A stretch of DNA of 64,000 nucleotides, from positions 655,996 through 719,995 of the forward strand of contig JAMPUU010000012.1 in the NCBI GenBank assembly GCA_030144965.1, in the 5' to 3' direction. A program made the position numbers and the translations under genes. Source of the DNA: Nitrospira sp. BO4. Its GTDB lineage: Bacteria > Nitrospirota > Nitrospiria > Nitrospirales > Nitrospiraceae. Numbering within the stretch: the stretch's first letter is position 1; every line of letters begins with the position of its first letter. Shown one piece after another: positions 27,461 through 37,876 of the stretch. The notes beneath the pieces are model-generated. The model ran no database searches. It saw nothing but the letters and a program-made list of their open reading frames with translations, and was not told the DNA's origin.

Positions 27461-27526
27461 TGATCAGGAGTGGTCAGGAGAAGTCAGGAGTTCTGAGGAT
27501 GAGATGATTCGGATCTGCTGAATCAT
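27461..27526. promoter_or_regulatory. Tandem 10-bp repeats and dyad upstream of phage operon
   Basis: Three tandem 10-bp units with core TCAGGAG (27461-27490), plus a weaker TTCTGAGGA, are followed by an inverted repeat ATGATTC-(9 nt)-GAATCAT at 27504-27526. This lies about 90-150 bp upstream of the first phage gene. The arrangement suits operators or iterons of a replication origin. No function is proven. Confidence 0.5.
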
Positions 27527-27869
27527 GATGGCTCCTTCATCGACAGTAGTTCGGACAACGAAGGAGCAGTACCCGAATCGCCGCTCTAGACGCAAGGATT
27601 CGCGAGTCGTGGATTGGATGTATTTCCAAGTGGGAGCACACGAACGAGGAAGAGTTGGAAGGAAAATGCAGTAACGAACAGGACGTTTCGCAGTTGAGGC
27701 CAAGAATAATTTAGCCCTGGGCCGAATGGCTCTAGTCTGGTCTTGCCTCCTCCAAGTAAAGCCTACAGTCTTGTCAGGCTCTCGATAAGCTGGTAATCCG
27801 CCCCAACCCTGATGATTTCTCAAGGCAAACGGGGTAAGCTTCCGGCCAATTTATTCACGGGTTCTATTA
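27527..27869. other. Intergenic stretch with no recognisable gene
   Basis: About 340 bp between the phage control region and hsdM. Short frames on either strand have no ribosome sites or recognisable products. No repeat or RNA structure stands out. Confidence 0.5.
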
Positions 27870-27875
27870 TATAAT
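27870..27875 (+). promoter_or_regulatory. Candidate -10 box for the R-M operon
   Basis: A TATAAT hexamer lies 30 bp upstream of the hsdM ATG in an AT-rich stretch; no convincing -35 box is visible at 16-18 bp. It would give a short leader that includes GGAG at 27893-27896. Confidence 0.35.
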
Positions 27876-27905
27876 CCCTCCTTCCCATCCATCGGAGAAG
27901 AATAA

Positions 27906-29489
27906 ATGCCGAAGGTGAAGAAAGAACCGGAGAAGCCAAAGAACGGCGAATCAGCAGGACTTGAAGTGAAGCTCTGGGCCGCCGCGGATGCTTTGCGCAA
28001 TAACATGGATGCGGCGGAATATAAGCACGTCGTGCTCGGCCTGATCTTTCTCAAATACATCTCGGACGCATTTGAGGCGAAGCACGCGGAGCTTGAAGCG
28101 GAGAGAAAGAAAGGAGCTGATCCCGAAGATCCGGACGAATACAAGGCGACAAGTATTTTCTGGGTCCCGAAGGAAGCGCGGTGGTCCCATCTCAAGGCGA
28201 GTGCCCCGCAACCGACCATCGGCACGATCGTGGACGATGCGATGAGCGCCATCGAGCGGGATAACGCGTCACTGAAGGGAGTGCTACCAAAAGATTATGC
28301 CCGGCCTGGCCTAGACAAGCAGCGGCTCGGTCAGCTCATCAATTTGGTCAGCGATATCGGCCTCGGCAGTCCGGCAGATCGAGCCAAGGATATTCTTGGT
28401 CGAGTCTATGAATACTTTCTCGCCCAATTCGCGAGTGCCGAGGGCAAGAAGGGAGGACAGTTCTATACGCCTTACAGAGTCGTCCGCGTGCTCGTCGAGA
28501 TGCTCGCTCCGTACAAGGGCCGTGTTTATGACCCCTGCTGCGGATCTGGTGGCATGTTCGTCAGTAGCGAAAAGTTTATCGAGGCCCACAGCGGCAAGCT
28601 CGGCGACATTTCGATCTACGGCCAGGAGTCAAACTACACGACGTGGCGGCTGGCCAAGATGAACCTGGCCATCCGCGGCATCGATGCGCAGATTGCGCAT
28701 GGCGACACATTTCACAATGACAAGCATCCGGATCTCAAGGCCGACTACGTGCTGGCCAATCCGCCTTTCAACGACAGCGACTGGCGCGGCGAGCTGCTCA
28801 AGGACGACAAACGCTGGGTTTACGGCACGCCGCCCGCGGGTAATGCCAACTATGCCTGGGTGCAGCACTTCATCCACCACTTAGCGCCCACCGGGATTGC
28901 CGGCTTCGTACTGGCCAACGGCTCGATGTCGTCGAATCAGTCAGGTGAAGGCGAGATCCGCAAGGCCATCATCGAGGCCGATCTTGTGGACTGCATGGTG
29001 GCGCTGCCTGGTCAGTTGTTTTACTCGACTCAGATTCCGGTGTGCCTGTGGTTTCTCGCGCGCAACAAAAAGAATGGAGGATTTAGAGACCGACGCGGCG
29101 AGACGCTCTTCATCGACGCCCGCAAGATGGGAACCTTGGTGGATCGCGTGCACCGTGAGCTGACTGACGAAGATGTAGCCAAGATCGCCGACACCTGTCA
29201 TGCCTGGAGAGGCGACAAGCCTGCCCTGAGCGAAGCCGAAGGGAGGGCTGGGGAATATGCCGACGTGCCGGGATTTTGCAAGGCCGCGAGGCTCGACGAC
29301 ATCCGCAAACACGGCCACGTGCTCACTCCCGGCCGCTACGTCGGTGCGGAGGCGCAGGAGGATGAGGGCGAGCCGTTCGAGGAAAAGATGAAACGCCTCA
29401 CCGCGACGCTCCGCGAGCAGCAGGCTGAGTCGGCAAGATTGGATGCCGCGATCGCCACCAACCTAAAGGAGCTCGGGTATGGCGGGTGA
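27906..29489 (+). CDS. hsdM: Type I restriction-modification methyltransferase subunit
   Basis: 527 residues: N-terminal helical HsdM domain ([20 protein letters not shown]), then the N6-adenine methyltransferase domain with SAM motif [10 protein letters not shown] (about 209-218) and catalytic NPPF (about 286). It methylates adenine in the target set by HsdS. It overlaps hsdS by 11 bp. Near residue 437 the chain carries a short in-frame insertion ([12 protein letters not shown]) encoded by a palindromic repeat at 29215-29250; relatives usually read straight from WRG to EYADVPGF with only a few residues. Both core motifs are intact. Confidence 0.95.
   Translation: MPKVKKEPEKPKNGESAGLEVKLWAAADALRNNMDAAEYKHVVLGLIFLKYISDAFEAKHAELEAERKKGADPEDPDEYKATSIFWVPKEARWSHLKASAPQPTIGTIVDDAMSAIERDNASLKGVLPKDYARPGLDKQRLGQLINLVSDIGLGSPADRAKDILGRVYEYFLAQFASAEGKKGGQFYTPYRVVRVLVEMLAPYKGRVYDPCCGSGGMFVSSEKFIEAHSGKLGDISIYGQESNYTTWRLAKMNLAIRGIDAQIAHGDTFHNDKHPDLKADYVLANPPFNDSDWRGELLKDDKRWVYGTPPAGNANYAWVQHFIHHLAPTGIAGFVLANGSMSSNQSGEGEIRKAIIEADLVDCMVALPGQLFYSTQIPVCLWFLARNKKNGGFRDRRGETLFIDARKMGTLVDRVHRELTDEDVAKIADTCHAWRGDKPALSEAEGRAGEYADVPGFCKAARLDDIRKHGHVLTPGRYVGAEAQEDEGEPFEEKMKRLTATLREQQAESARLDAAIATNLKELGYGG
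29215..29250 (+). repeat. Palindromic repeat inserted in frame in hsdM
   Basis: GCCCTGAGCGAAGCCGAAGG followed by GAGGGC can fold with GCCCT/AGGGC arms. It encodes [10 protein letters not shown]. Similar short palindromes with GAGCGAAG(T/C)CGAAGG cores are scattered in many environmental bacterial genomes and are sometimes found inside genes. Only this copy was noticed in the window. Confidence 0.55.
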
Positions 29490-30831
29490 GTGGCGACAGT
29501 GCAAAGTTGGCGACTTGTTCGACTTGAAACCGGGCTTCGCTTTCAAGAGCGCCGACTTTATAGATACTGGCGCTCCCGTAATTAAGATCAAGAATGTAAA
29601 AGCCAACGCTGTTGTCCTCGATGATCTGAGTTACGTCGACGATGAATTTCTGGAAAAAAAGAAGAGTTACATCGTTAACTACGGCGACATCCTGATCACA
29701 ATGTCGGGAAACAGATTCGACGGTAGCAGGGACACTTGGGTAGGCAAGGTTGCTCAGTTCCGGTCCTCTGAACCCTATCTACTAAATCAGCGTGTTGCCA
29801 TATTACGACCTAAGACGGGAACAAAACTGGATCATCGGTGCTGCTCATATATCCTTGGCTCAAGCGAATACCAAGATCTCTTTATTGCAATCGCAACAAG
29901 TTCCGGTGGCCAGGCCAATCTATCTCCGAGCCAAATTCTAAGCGCTGATGTCTTGCTGCCACCCTACGAGAAACAACGCGTCATTGCCCACATCCTCGGC
30001 ACGCTGGATGACAAGATCGAACTGAACCGACGGATGAACGAGACACTGGAGGCGATGGCGCGGGCGCTGTTCAAGTCGTGGTTCGTAGACTTCGACCCAG
30101 TTCGCGACAAAGCCGAGGGACGCGATCCCGGCCTGCCGAAACATATTGCCGATCTCTTCCCGAATTCATTCGAGGACTCGGAGCTAGGAGAAATTCCGAG
30201 GGGGTGGGAGGTCGGTCGCCTTGACAAGGTGACTGATTTCCTCACCGGCTACGCATTTAAGAGTAAGGACTGGATTGAACAAGGAGTGCCCGTCATAAAA
30301 ATCGGTTCCGTCAAGCCGGGTATCCTCGATTTGAGAGCGGTCAGTTATGTATCTGAAGAGGTGGCCCAGAAAGCGGCGCGCTTCCGCCTTTCAGCCGGTG
30401 AATTGCTCATCGGAATGACAGGTTACGTGGGCGAGGTGGGCTTGGTCCCGCGCACAGATAACCCTCCATTGCTCAACCAGCGGGTGGGTAAATTTCTATT
30501 GGAGAAGCCTGGTACCGCTGCTTTAGCCTATTTGTATTGCCTTACTCGGCAACCTGAATTCAAGGCAAAAGTCGAAATCAAATCTCACGGTACGGCACAG
30601 GCAAATGTGAGCGCCGAGGGCATTCTATCGATCGAAGTTGTAGTCCCTCCCAAAACGACCCGGGATGAATTCAACCGAGTTGTGCAACCAATTCTCGACC
30701 GGATCCTGGAAACTCATGCCGAGTCTGCCAGTCTTGCCATGATTCGCGACTCGCTGCTGCCCAAGCTCATCTCCGGTGAGATACGGATCAATCAGGCCAG
30801 GGAGTATATGAGCCTGGGGCACAAGCCATGA
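29479..30831 (+). CDS. hsdS: Type I R-M specificity subunit
   Basis: 450 residues with two target-recognition domains of parallel build. Each starts W-x-x-[CG]-[KR]-[VL] and has a G-[FY]-A-F-K-S motif (AGFAFKS-like near residue 18, LTGYAFKS near 256) and a V-I-K-I strand. Each is followed by a conserved helical spacer (first near 160-220, [20 protein letters not shown]). It determines the DNA sequence recognised by the complex. It overlaps hsdM upstream and the ATPase gene downstream by 4 bases. Confidence 0.94.
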   Translation: MAGEWRQCKVGDLFDLKPGFAFKSADFIDTGAPVIKIKNVKANAVVLDDLSYVDDEFLEKKKSYIVNYGDILITMSGNRFDGSRDTWVGKVAQFRSSEPYLLNQRVAILRPKTGTKLDHRCCSYILGSSEYQDLFIAIATSSGGQANLSPSQILSADVLLPPYEKQRVIAHILGTLDDKIELNRRMNETLEAMARALFKSWFVDFDPVRDKAEGRDPGLPKHIADLFPNSFEDSELGEIPRGWEVGRLDKVTDFLTGYAFKSKDWIEQGVPVIKIGSVKPGILDLRAVSYVSEEVAQKAARFRLSAGELLIGMTGYVGEVGLVPRTDNPPLLNQRVGKFLLEKPGTAALAYLYCLTRQPEFKAKVEIKSHGTAQANVSAEGILSIEVVVPPKTTRDEFNRVVQPILDRILETHAESASLAMIRDSLLPKLISGEIRINQAREYMSLGHKP

Positions 30832-33449
30832 CACTTTTAGACGAGATTGTTGAGTGGTCGACTGATCGTCCTAGCTGGCAGCGTGACGCGCTGCGTCGGC
30901 TCCTGCTTAACGGCGAACTCTCCGAGGAGGATGTCCACGAACTCACCGAAATCTGCAAGAGTGCGCACGGTCTGGCTGAACAGCAGGAAGCTTGTCCTCT
31001 TACCAAGGAACACGTTCCGGAAAAGATTGGAGGCGCCGCTCCAGTATCGCTAGTCTCGATCTTTCACCACCGAGGCGTGAATGCATTGGCCGAGGACCAG
31101 ACCCTCAAGTTCGCACCTGGCCTGACCGTAGTTTATGGCGACAACGGCGCGGGCAAGACCGGCTATATCCGCATCCTCAAAAGCGCCTGTCGAGCACGCG
31201 GGCAGGAGGAGATTCTGGGCAACGTCGTATCGGGAACAGCGCCGCTCGCTCCAGTCGTTGCCATCAAGTATAGGGTCGGAAGTGAAGCGGAGGTGCACGA
31301 GTGGACGCCGGGCAGCCAGAATGAAGTTATCTCTCGCGTGAGCGTCTTTGATACGCAATGTGCTGCGGTCTACCTCACGGAGAAGACCGACGTTGCTTTT
31401 CGACCCTTCGGATTGGACCTATTCGACAAACTTGTTAGAGCGTGCAAGGCCGTGCGCGCGAACCTCGAAGCTGAGCAGCGAGCGCTAGCGTCTAACGCTC
31501 TCGCAGCCGTTCAGGCGCATATTCCAGAAGGGACAACCGTTGCGAAGTTCGTGTCTGGTATCAGTTCGTTGACTAAGCCAGACGCTGTTCAAGCGCTGGC
31601 ACGCCTTACGCGGGAGGAACAAACCCGCCTCGCTTTTCTTGAGAGATCGCTGCTCGACTTACAGGCAAAAGACCCTGACACGCTCATACGACAACTGTCG
31701 GTTCGGAGGGGCCGCGTACAAGCACTGGTGCGGCATCTCAAGGATGCGGAAGCAGCTCTTTCGGATGAGGCCGTAGCCGCCGTCTTCCATGCACGGTCGG
31801 AAGGCCGCCGGAAGACCGAGGAAGCGAAACGATTGCGCGAGGCAACGTTTCCGCACGGCATGCTCGCGGGGACCGGTGGTGAACCTTGGACGGCCCTGTG
31901 GGAATCAGCACGCAAGTTTTCCCAGGAGTCCGCCTATCCTGGAAAAGAATTTCCCGTCGTGCAGGACGGAGCTCATTGCGTCCTGTGCCAGCAGAATCTA
32001 GATCAGGCGGCTGGCTGTCGGTTAAAGCAGTTTGAAGCATTCGTCGGTTCGACGACGGAGCGAAAACTACGGGAAGTAAGGGAGGGTTTTGAGCGGCACC
32101 GTAAAAGTTTCACCGATCTTGAAACAACTAATGAGGCAGTCAATGAGACCCTCAACGAAATCCGCATTGAGCAAGAAGCCGTGGCGGATGCGATTATAGC
32201 CGCCCTTGATACGAATGAGCGACGCAGGCTAGCCGTGCTAGCTGCACTTGAAGGCGAAAAGTACGTTGTCGCCGGTTGCCCAGGCGCCGTAACGGTTTCG
32301 AGTGAAGCCGAGGCGCTTGCCGGACAGATCGAGGAGCGGATAAAGACTTTGCGCACTGATGCAACCCACGCCGTCCTTCAGGAGATGAGTGCCGAAGCAC
32401 AGGAGCTGCGCGCTCGCGAGGTTCTAAAGATACACCAGCAGACCGTTCTTGATGATATTGAGCGTCGGAAGAAATACGCCGCCTACGGGCTCTGCATTGA
32501 CGCAACCAAGACTCAAGCCATTACCCAGAAAAGCACAGCCGTTACGAAGACTGCTGTATCACAGCGGCTCAAGAAGAGTTTCAGCGACGAGTTGCTGAAC
32601 CTTTCATTCAATCACATTGAGGTCGAGTTGAAGGAGCTTGGCGGCGCCGATGGTGTTTTTTACCACCAGCTTGTTCTTAAGCGTGCGCCCGGTATGGACT
32701 TGAAAAAGGTCGTCAGCGAGGGGGAGCAGCGTTGCCTTTGCATCGCGGCCTTCTTTGCTGAACTTGGTACCGCCGACGATCCGTCCGGGATCGTGTTCGA
32801 CGATCCTGTCTCCTCGCTAGATTTTCAGTGGCGTCAGAGTGTGGCCAGGCGCTTAGTGCAGGAAGCAAAGACCCGTCAAGTCATCGTCTTCACTCACGAT
32901 GTCGTTTTCCTGCTGCTCCTCAAGCAGTTTGCGGATGAGAAAGGCGTCGAGCAGTTCGACCAACACGTCCGGTTCCTCTACAACGGGGCTGGCGTATGCG
33001 CTGAAGAACTACCCTGGGTCGCCCTGCCGATCAAGAAGAAGATCGGTTATCTGAAAAACGGCTGTCAGGCTGCTGACAAACTGGCCCGTGATGGACACCA
33101 GGATGCCTATGAGAAGGAGGCCAAGTATCTATACGGCCTCCTGCGCGAGGGTTGGGAGCGTGCTTTGGAGGAAGTACTCTTGAGTGGCGTGGTCGAACGC
33201 TATAGGTCGAGTATTCAGACGCAACACGTAGCTCAGATCGCCGATATCACAGCGGAGGATTGTAAGGCAGTCGAGACGGCCATGAGCAAATGCTCAAAGT
33301 GGCTCCCCGGCCATGACCAGGCGGCGGCTGCACGGGCGCCGGTGCCCTCTCCAACAGAACTAAAGGCCGATATTGACGCACTGGAGGAGTGGGTTACGGC
33401 GATTCGCAAGCGACGTAACAACCGCTCCGCTAAGCCTGCATCCGCGTAA
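30828..33449 (+). CDS. AAA ATPase with zinc-hook motif, RloC/PrrC-like
   Basis: 873 residues. SMC/Rad50-like ATPase: Walker A GDNGAGKTG (about 104-112), long coiled-coil arms with a CVLC zinc-hook motif near 384-387, and a Walker-B-like IVFDDPVSSLDF near 653. The C-terminal LREGWERALEE motif (about 771-781) is typical of the AAA_13 group. This group includes PrrC and RloC, anticodon nucleases kept silent by the neighbouring type I R-M enzyme. The gene lies between hsdS and hsdR with a 4-base overlap to hsdS. An Arg-x3-Glu pair is present but a matching His is not obvious, so tRNase activity is unproven. Confidence 0.82.
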   Translation: MTLLDEIVEWSTDRPSWQRDALRRLLLNGELSEEDVHELTEICKSAHGLAEQQEACPLTKEHVPEKIGGAAPVSLVSIFHHRGVNALAEDQTLKFAPGLTVVYGDNGAGKTGYIRILKSACRARGQEEILGNVVSGTAPLAPVVAIKYRVGSEAEVHEWTPGSQNEVISRVSVFDTQCAAVYLTEKTDVAFRPFGLDLFDKLVRACKAVRANLEAEQRALASNALAAVQAHIPEGTTVAKFVSGISSLTKPDAVQALARLTREEQTRLAFLERSLLDLQAKDPDTLIRQLSVRRGRVQALVRHLKDAEAALSDEAVAAVFHARSEGRRKTEEAKRLREATFPHGMLAGTGGEPWTALWESARKFSQESAYPGKEFPVVQDGAHCVLCQQNLDQAAGCRLKQFEAFVGSTTERKLREVREGFERHRKSFTDLETTNEAVNETLNEIRIEQEAVADAIIAALDTNERRRLAVLAALEGEKYVVAGCPGAVTVSSEAEALAGQIEERIKTLRTDATHAVLQEMSAEAQELRAREVLKIHQQTVLDDIERRKKYAAYGLCIDATKTQAITQKSTAVTKTAVSQRLKKSFSDELLNLSFNHIEVELKELGGADGVFYHQLVLKRAPGMDLKKVVSEGEQRCLCIAAFFAELGTADDPSGIVFDDPVSSLDFQWRQSVARRLVQEAKTRQVIVFTHDVVFLLLLKQFADEKGVEQFDQHVRFLYNGAGVCAEELPWVALPIKKKIGYLKNGCQAADKLARDGHQDAYEKEAKYLYGLLREGWERALEEVLLSGVVERYRSSIQTQHVAQIADITAEDCKAVETAMSKCSKWLPGHDQAAAARAPVPSPTELKADIDALEEWVTAIRKRRNNRSAKPASA

Positions 33450-33518
33450 GCAATCAGAGGATCAAGATAGTGATCGAGAATAGCTATATCAGGTGAGTTT
33501 GTCCGGGACGGAGTAGGT

Positions 33519-36500
33519 TTGAGTTTCACCGAATCCATCGTCGAAGACGCCACTCTAGCATGGCTCGAAGCGCTGGGCTATCAGGTGCTGCACGGGCCGG
33601 ACATCGCCATAGGAGAGCCTACTGCTGAGCGCAGCGATCAGCACTACCATGACGTAATTCTTGGAAAGCGTCTCCGACGGGCACTCATCCAGCTCAATCC
33701 GACCCTCCCTTCTGAAGCCATTGAGGATGCATTCCGCAAACTCACTCGGTCTGAGGCTCCGTCTTTGATTGAGCGGAACCGTGCTGTTCATCTGATGCTG
33801 GTGAATGGAGTAGACGTTGAGTATCGCCGGAAAGATGGGTCAATTGCAGGAGGACAGGCACGAGTCATCGACTTTGACGTGCCGGACAATAACGACTGGC
33901 TCGCCGTCAACCAGTTCACGATTTCTGAAGGCCACCATACGAGGCGTCCTGATGTCGTCAGTTTTGTGAATGGTCTGCCTTTCGCAGTCATCGAGCTGAA
34001 GAATGCCGCCGATGAAGACGCCAACATTTGGACCGCCTTTCATCAGTTGCAGACCTACCAGGCACAGATTCCCTCCTTCTTCTCTACCAATGCAGCTCTG
34101 ATCATTTCTGACGGCGTCCAGGCTCGTATTGGGACTCTTGGGGCAGGGAAGGAATGGTTTAAGCCCTGGCGTACGATCGGCGGGCGCGATGACGCTCCAT
34201 CGACGCTCAGCGAGTTGCAGGTTGTCTTGGAAGGCGTATGTGAGAAACGGAGGTTCCTCAATCTGGTTCGGCACTTCATCGTGTTCGAAGACGAGGGCGG
34301 AAAGCTCATCAAGAAGATGGCGGGCTACCATCAGTTCCATGCGGTGAATGTGGCCGTCGAGGAAACGTTGCGGGCAGCCCGGCATGCGGCAGAGGACCGC
34401 GCTGCAGAGGCCTTAGGTCACTACAAGTCGGGGCATCAGCTAGGTGGTGAACCGGGCGATCGACGGGTCGGCGTAGTATGGCATACACAGGGATCGGGGA
34501 AGAGTCTCACGATGGCCTTCTATGCGGGGCGGGTCATCCTGCATCCCGCGATGGCGAACCCAACCATTATCGTGCTGACCGATCGAAACGATCTCGACGA
34601 TCAACTCTTTGGGACCTTTGCCCGGTGCCGCGACTTGCTCAGGCAGGACCCGGTTCAGGCGACCGACCGGGCTGACCTGCGTGCCAAGCTGAGCGTAGCG
34701 TCCGGCGGCGTGGTGTTTACCACCATCCAGAAGTTCTTTCCCGAAGAAAAAGGCGACCGGCATCCTATGCTGTCTGATCGCCGCAACATCGTCGTGATCG
34801 CAGACGAAGCCCATCGGAGCCAGTATGACTTTATCGACGGCTTTGCTCGCCATATGCGCGATGCGCTGCCTAATGCCTCGTTCATCGGATTCACCGGAAC
34901 GCCGATCGAAAAGACGGATGCCAATACGAGGGCAGTCTTTGGCGACTACATCAGCATCTATGACATCCAGCGGGCGGTGATCGATAAGGCGACGGTTCCC
35001 ATCTACTACGAGAGCCGGTTGGCGAAGCTGGAATTAAAGGCGTCCGAGCGGCCAAGGATAGACCCGAAGTTTGAAGAGGTGACTGAAGGGGAAGAAGTCG
35101 AGCGCAAGGAGAAGCTTAAGAGCAAGTGGGCACAGTTGGAAGCCGTGGTGGGGTCGGAGAATCGAATCAAGTTGATCGCTCGAGACCTTATCGATCACTT
35201 CGAAGATCGCCTGGCGGCGATGGACGGCAAGGCGATGGTGGTCTGTATGAGCCGACGGATCTGTGTGGAACTCTATCGCGAGATTGCTGCTCTACGTCCA
35301 CAATGGCATGCCGATGCGGATAACCAAGGGTCGATGAAGGTGATTATGACCGGCTCGGCGTCTGATCCGATTGAGTGGCAGGGCCATATCCGGAATAAGA
35401 AACGCCGCGAAGACATGGCGCTACGGTTTCGTGCTCCCAAAGACCCATTTCGGCTCGTCATTGTTCGTGACATGTGGCTGACCGGCTTTGACGCTCCCAG
35501 TCTCCATACGATGTACATCGATAAGCCGATGCGGGGTCATGGACTGATGCAGACGATCGCCCGTGTCAATCGAGTGTTCAAAGATAAACCCGGCGGGTTG
35601 GTCGTGGACTATCTCGGATTGGCCGACGAACTCAAACAGGCTCTTGCAACCTACACAGAAAGCGGTGGGACCGGAAAGACGGCGATTGACCAGGCGGAAG
35701 CCGTTGCGCTGATGCTGGAGAAGTATGAAATTTGCCGCGGCCTCTTCCACCATTTTGATTGGTCGCTTTGGATGTCCGGTAAGCCGCAAGAGCGTCTCTC
35801 GGTGTTGCCTGCTGCACAAGAGCACATTTTGAAGCAGCAAGACGGAAAGGCACGTCTCCTTCGGGCTGTGACGGATCTTTCGCAAGCGTTCGCGTTGGCC
35901 GTGCCGCATGAAGAGACCTTCCGGATTCGTGATGATGTGGGATTCTTCCAGGCCGTTCGCGCTGTGTTGGCAAAGAGCACGCCGGGTGAACGGAAGACAG
36001 ACGAAGAACTCGACCACGCCATTCGTCAGATCATTTCAAAGGCGGTGGTGTCTGACCAGATTGTGGACATCTTTGCCGCGGCCGGGCTCAAGAAGCCGGA
36101 CCTTTCGATCCTCTCCGACGAGTTCCTCGCCGAAGTGCGTGGGATGCCTCAGAAGAATTTGGCTGTCGAACTGTTACGGAAGTTGCTGAGCGGAGAGATC
36201 AAAGTACGATCTCGGAAGAACGTGGTGCAGTCAAAGTCTTTTGCTGAGATGCTGGAACAGGCCGTGCGGAAGTATCAGAACCGCGCAATCGAAGCCGCGC
36301 AGGTCATCGAGGAAATGATCAGCTTGGCAAAGGTGATGCACCGTGCTCATGAGCGAGGAGAACGGCTTGGTCTGACAGAAGAAGAGCTGGCATTTTATGA
36401 CGCGCTTGAAACCAACGATAGCGCAGTAAAAGTCCTAGGAGATGAGACGCTACGGACCATTGCGCGGGAGGTGTCCGACGCCGTGCGAAAGAATGTGACA

Positions 36501-36656
36501 ATTGACTGGACCGTACGCGAGAACGTCCGCGCCCAACTCCGCGTCATTGTGAAGCGCATTCTTCGCAAGTATGGCTATCCGCCGGATAAACAAGAAAAGG
36601 CGACGCAGACCGTGTTGGAACAGGCGGAGGTGCTTTGTGGGGAAGTAGTGTCGTGA
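33519..36656 (+). CDS. hsdR: Type I restriction endonuclease subunit
   Basis: 1045 residues: N-terminal PD-(D/E)XK nuclease ([20 protein letters not shown], about 144-163), superfamily II translocase with Walker A HTQGSGKS (about 322-329) and DEAH box (about 428), and a C-terminal helical assembly region. It translocates DNA and cuts unmethylated targets. The start is a TTG at 33519 with GGAG 7 nt upstream. It is separated from the ATPase gene by 69 bp. All motifs are intact, so the system looks functional. Confidence 0.94.
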   Translation: MSFTESIVEDATLAWLEALGYQVLHGPDIAIGEPTAERSDQHYHDVILGKRLRRALIQLNPTLPSEAIEDAFRKLTRSEAPSLIERNRAVHLMLVNGVDVEYRRKDGSIAGGQARVIDFDVPDNNDWLAVNQFTISEGHHTRRPDVVSFVNGLPFAVIELKNAADEDANIWTAFHQLQTYQAQIPSFFSTNAALIISDGVQARIGTLGAGKEWFKPWRTIGGRDDAPSTLSELQVVLEGVCEKRRFLNLVRHFIVFEDEGGKLIKKMAGYHQFHAVNVAVEETLRAARHAAEDRAAEALGHYKSGHQLGGEPGDRRVGVVWHTQGSGKSLTMAFYAGRVILHPAMANPTIIVLTDRNDLDDQLFGTFARCRDLLRQDPVQATDRADLRAKLSVASGGVVFTTIQKFFPEEKGDRHPMLSDRRNIVVIADEAHRSQYDFIDGFARHMRDALPNASFIGFTGTPIEKTDANTRAVFGDYISIYDIQRAVIDKATVPIYYESRLAKLELKASERPRIDPKFEEVTEGEEVERKEKLKSKWAQLEAVVGSENRIKLIARDLIDHFEDRLAAMDGKAMVVCMSRRICVELYREIAALRPQWHADADNQGSMKVIMTGSASDPIEWQGHIRNKKRREDMALRFRAPKDPFRLVIVRDMWLTGFDAPSLHTMYIDKPMRGHGLMQTIARVNRVFKDKPGGLVVDYLGLADELKQALATYTESGGTGKTAIDQAEAVALMLEKYEICRGLFHHFDWSLWMSGKPQERLSVLPAAQEHILKQQDGKARLLRAVTDLSQAFALAVPHEETFRIRDDVGFFQAVRAVLAKSTPGERKTDEELDHAIRQIISKAVVSDQIVDIFAAAGLKKPDLSILSDEFLAEVRGMPQKNLAVELLRKLLSGEIKVRSRKNVVQSKSFAEMLEQAVRKYQNRAIEAAQVIEEMISLAKVMHRAHERGERLGLTEEELAFYDALETNDSAVKVLGDETLRTIAREVSDAVRKNVTIDWTVRENVRAQLRVIVKRILRKYGYPPDKQEKATQTVLEQAEVLCGEVVS

Positions 36657-36690
36657 TAGTTTATTCCGCAGTTGGGCGAGGTATTACGCC

Positions 36691-37647
36691 ATGAAAAATC
36701 TGGGTCGTTTAGAAAAAGTCGATCTCCGGGAAGTCTGGACGAGTGAATGTTCAGGCTTTACACCCTGGTTAGCCCAACAGGAGAACCTCAAGCTCCTTGG
36801 GGAGACCATAGGGATTGAACTCGAGCTCGAGGGGCAAGAACAAGAAGTGGGACCATTTCGCGCCGACATTCTTTGCAAGGATACGGCAACCGATAATTGG
36901 GTTCTAATCGAGAATCAACTCGAACGCACGGATCATTCCCACCTTGGGCAATTGCTAACCTATGCAGCAGGGCTTGATGCAGTAACGATTGTCTGGATTG
37001 CTGAACGCTTTACTGAAGAGCATCGGGCTACGCTCGATTGGTTGAACGAGCGAACGGACGATCATATCCACTTCTTCGGGCTAGAAGTCGAGCTGTGGAA
37101 GATTGGCGATTCACCGATCGCGCCAAAATTCAACATGGTCAGCAAACCCAACGACTGGAGTCGGTCAATTCAGTCAGCGGCTAAGGGGGAAATTACTCCG
37201 CATAAGCAGACGCAACTGGAGTTCTGGACCGCATTCCGTGATTATATGGAGGACAAGGGGAGCATCCGTTGTCATAAGCCTTCTCCTCAGCATTGGCTCG
37301 TTCATCCCATTGGCAAGAGTGGGATTCATCTGTCTTCAATCGCATCAATGTGGAATTCGGAGACCAGCAATAATGATCCCGAAATCCGTGTCGAACTGGT
37401 GCTCACCGGTAAGGCTGCGAAACAGAACTATGCTGCGTTAGAGAAAAAACGAGAAGAGATTGAGAGGGAGGTCAAGCTCCCACTCAAGTGGCACAATCCG
37501 GAGGGGAAAATGATGTGCCGAATCTACACACGCACGAACGCTGATTTTCTAGACCGGAAGCTCTGGCCTCAACAGCATCAATGGCTAAAGGAAAGGCTCG
37601 AAACCTTCCATAAGGTTTTCGCGCCGATCGTAAAGGCGCTTGATTAA
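36691..37647 (+). CDS. DUF4268 domain protein, nuclease-like
   Basis: 318 residues. The N-terminal ~160 residues hold a restriction-like pattern (ADILCKDTATDNWVLIENQL near 57-76, with spaced D and E-x-Q), followed by LGQLLTYAAGLDAVTIVWIA. The C-terminal half is the DUF4268 region. Such proteins are commonly found in defence regions. It starts 34 bp after hsdR in the same direction and may belong to that operon. Nuclease activity is inference. Confidence 0.72.
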   Translation: MKNLGRLEKVDLREVWTSECSGFTPWLAQQENLKLLGETIGIELELEGQEQEVGPFRADILCKDTATDNWVLIENQLERTDHSHLGQLLTYAAGLDAVTIVWIAERFTEEHRATLDWLNERTDDHIHFFGLEVELWKIGDSPIAPKFNMVSKPNDWSRSIQSAAKGEITPHKQTQLEFWTAFRDYMEDKGSIRCHKPSPQHWLVHPIGKSGIHLSSIASMWNSETSNNDPEIRVELVLTGKAAKQNYAALEKKREEIEREVKLPLKWHNPEGKMMCRIYTRTNADFLDRKLWPQQHQWLKERLETFHKVFAPIVKALD

Positions 37648-37876
37648 ATTCCGCCCTTGATATGTCTCCACACGCAACCCAGACACTTCCATAATTTATT
37701 TCATAAAGCGCTCCCCTCAATGAACGCAACCCTCATATGATCGATACCATCTTCCGCGGCCCCTACGAGCGGAACGGGAGCAAGGACGAGCTGTTCTAGT
37801 CCTGCTGGCAGTGCTTGCACGGTTCTCTTCTGGGGCAGTAACATAATGGAGGTTTATCCTTTTGCAGGAGGGCCCG

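Larger units (their letters stand above)
21885..27526 (-). mobile_element. Integrated filamentous phage (inovirus) module
   Basis: Thirteen small, tightly packed minus-strand genes run in the order HTH, Rep, RHH, Zn-ribbon, ssDNA-binding, 31-aa membrane, pIII-like, pVI-like, Zot, 33-aa membrane, coat-like, coat-like. Many junctions overlap by 1-4 bases. Rep plus Zot plus coat-like proteins define an inovirus. The structural block is unusual: the coat-like genes lie after Zot, while in Ff, Pf and CTX phages the coat gene lies before pIII. No pIV secretin is present, so a host secretin would be needed. Whether the adjacent integrase belongs to this phage or to the island cannot be decided here. 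The count includes the two genes too short for usual ORF cut-offs. Confidence 0.85.

Noticed and set aside
27461..27490. Tandem repeats as a CRISPR array
   Set aside because: Units are 10 bp with no spacers, and no cas genes are present. No CRISPR array was seen in the window.
21885..27526. Integration of the inovirus at a dif site by XerCD
   Set aside because: No dif-like 28-bp site was seen at its edges, and a tyrosine integrase is adjacent.
30828..33449. Firm assignment as an anticodon nuclease
   Set aside because: ATPase and hook motifs are clear, but a complete Arg-Glu-His catalytic set could not be located by eye.
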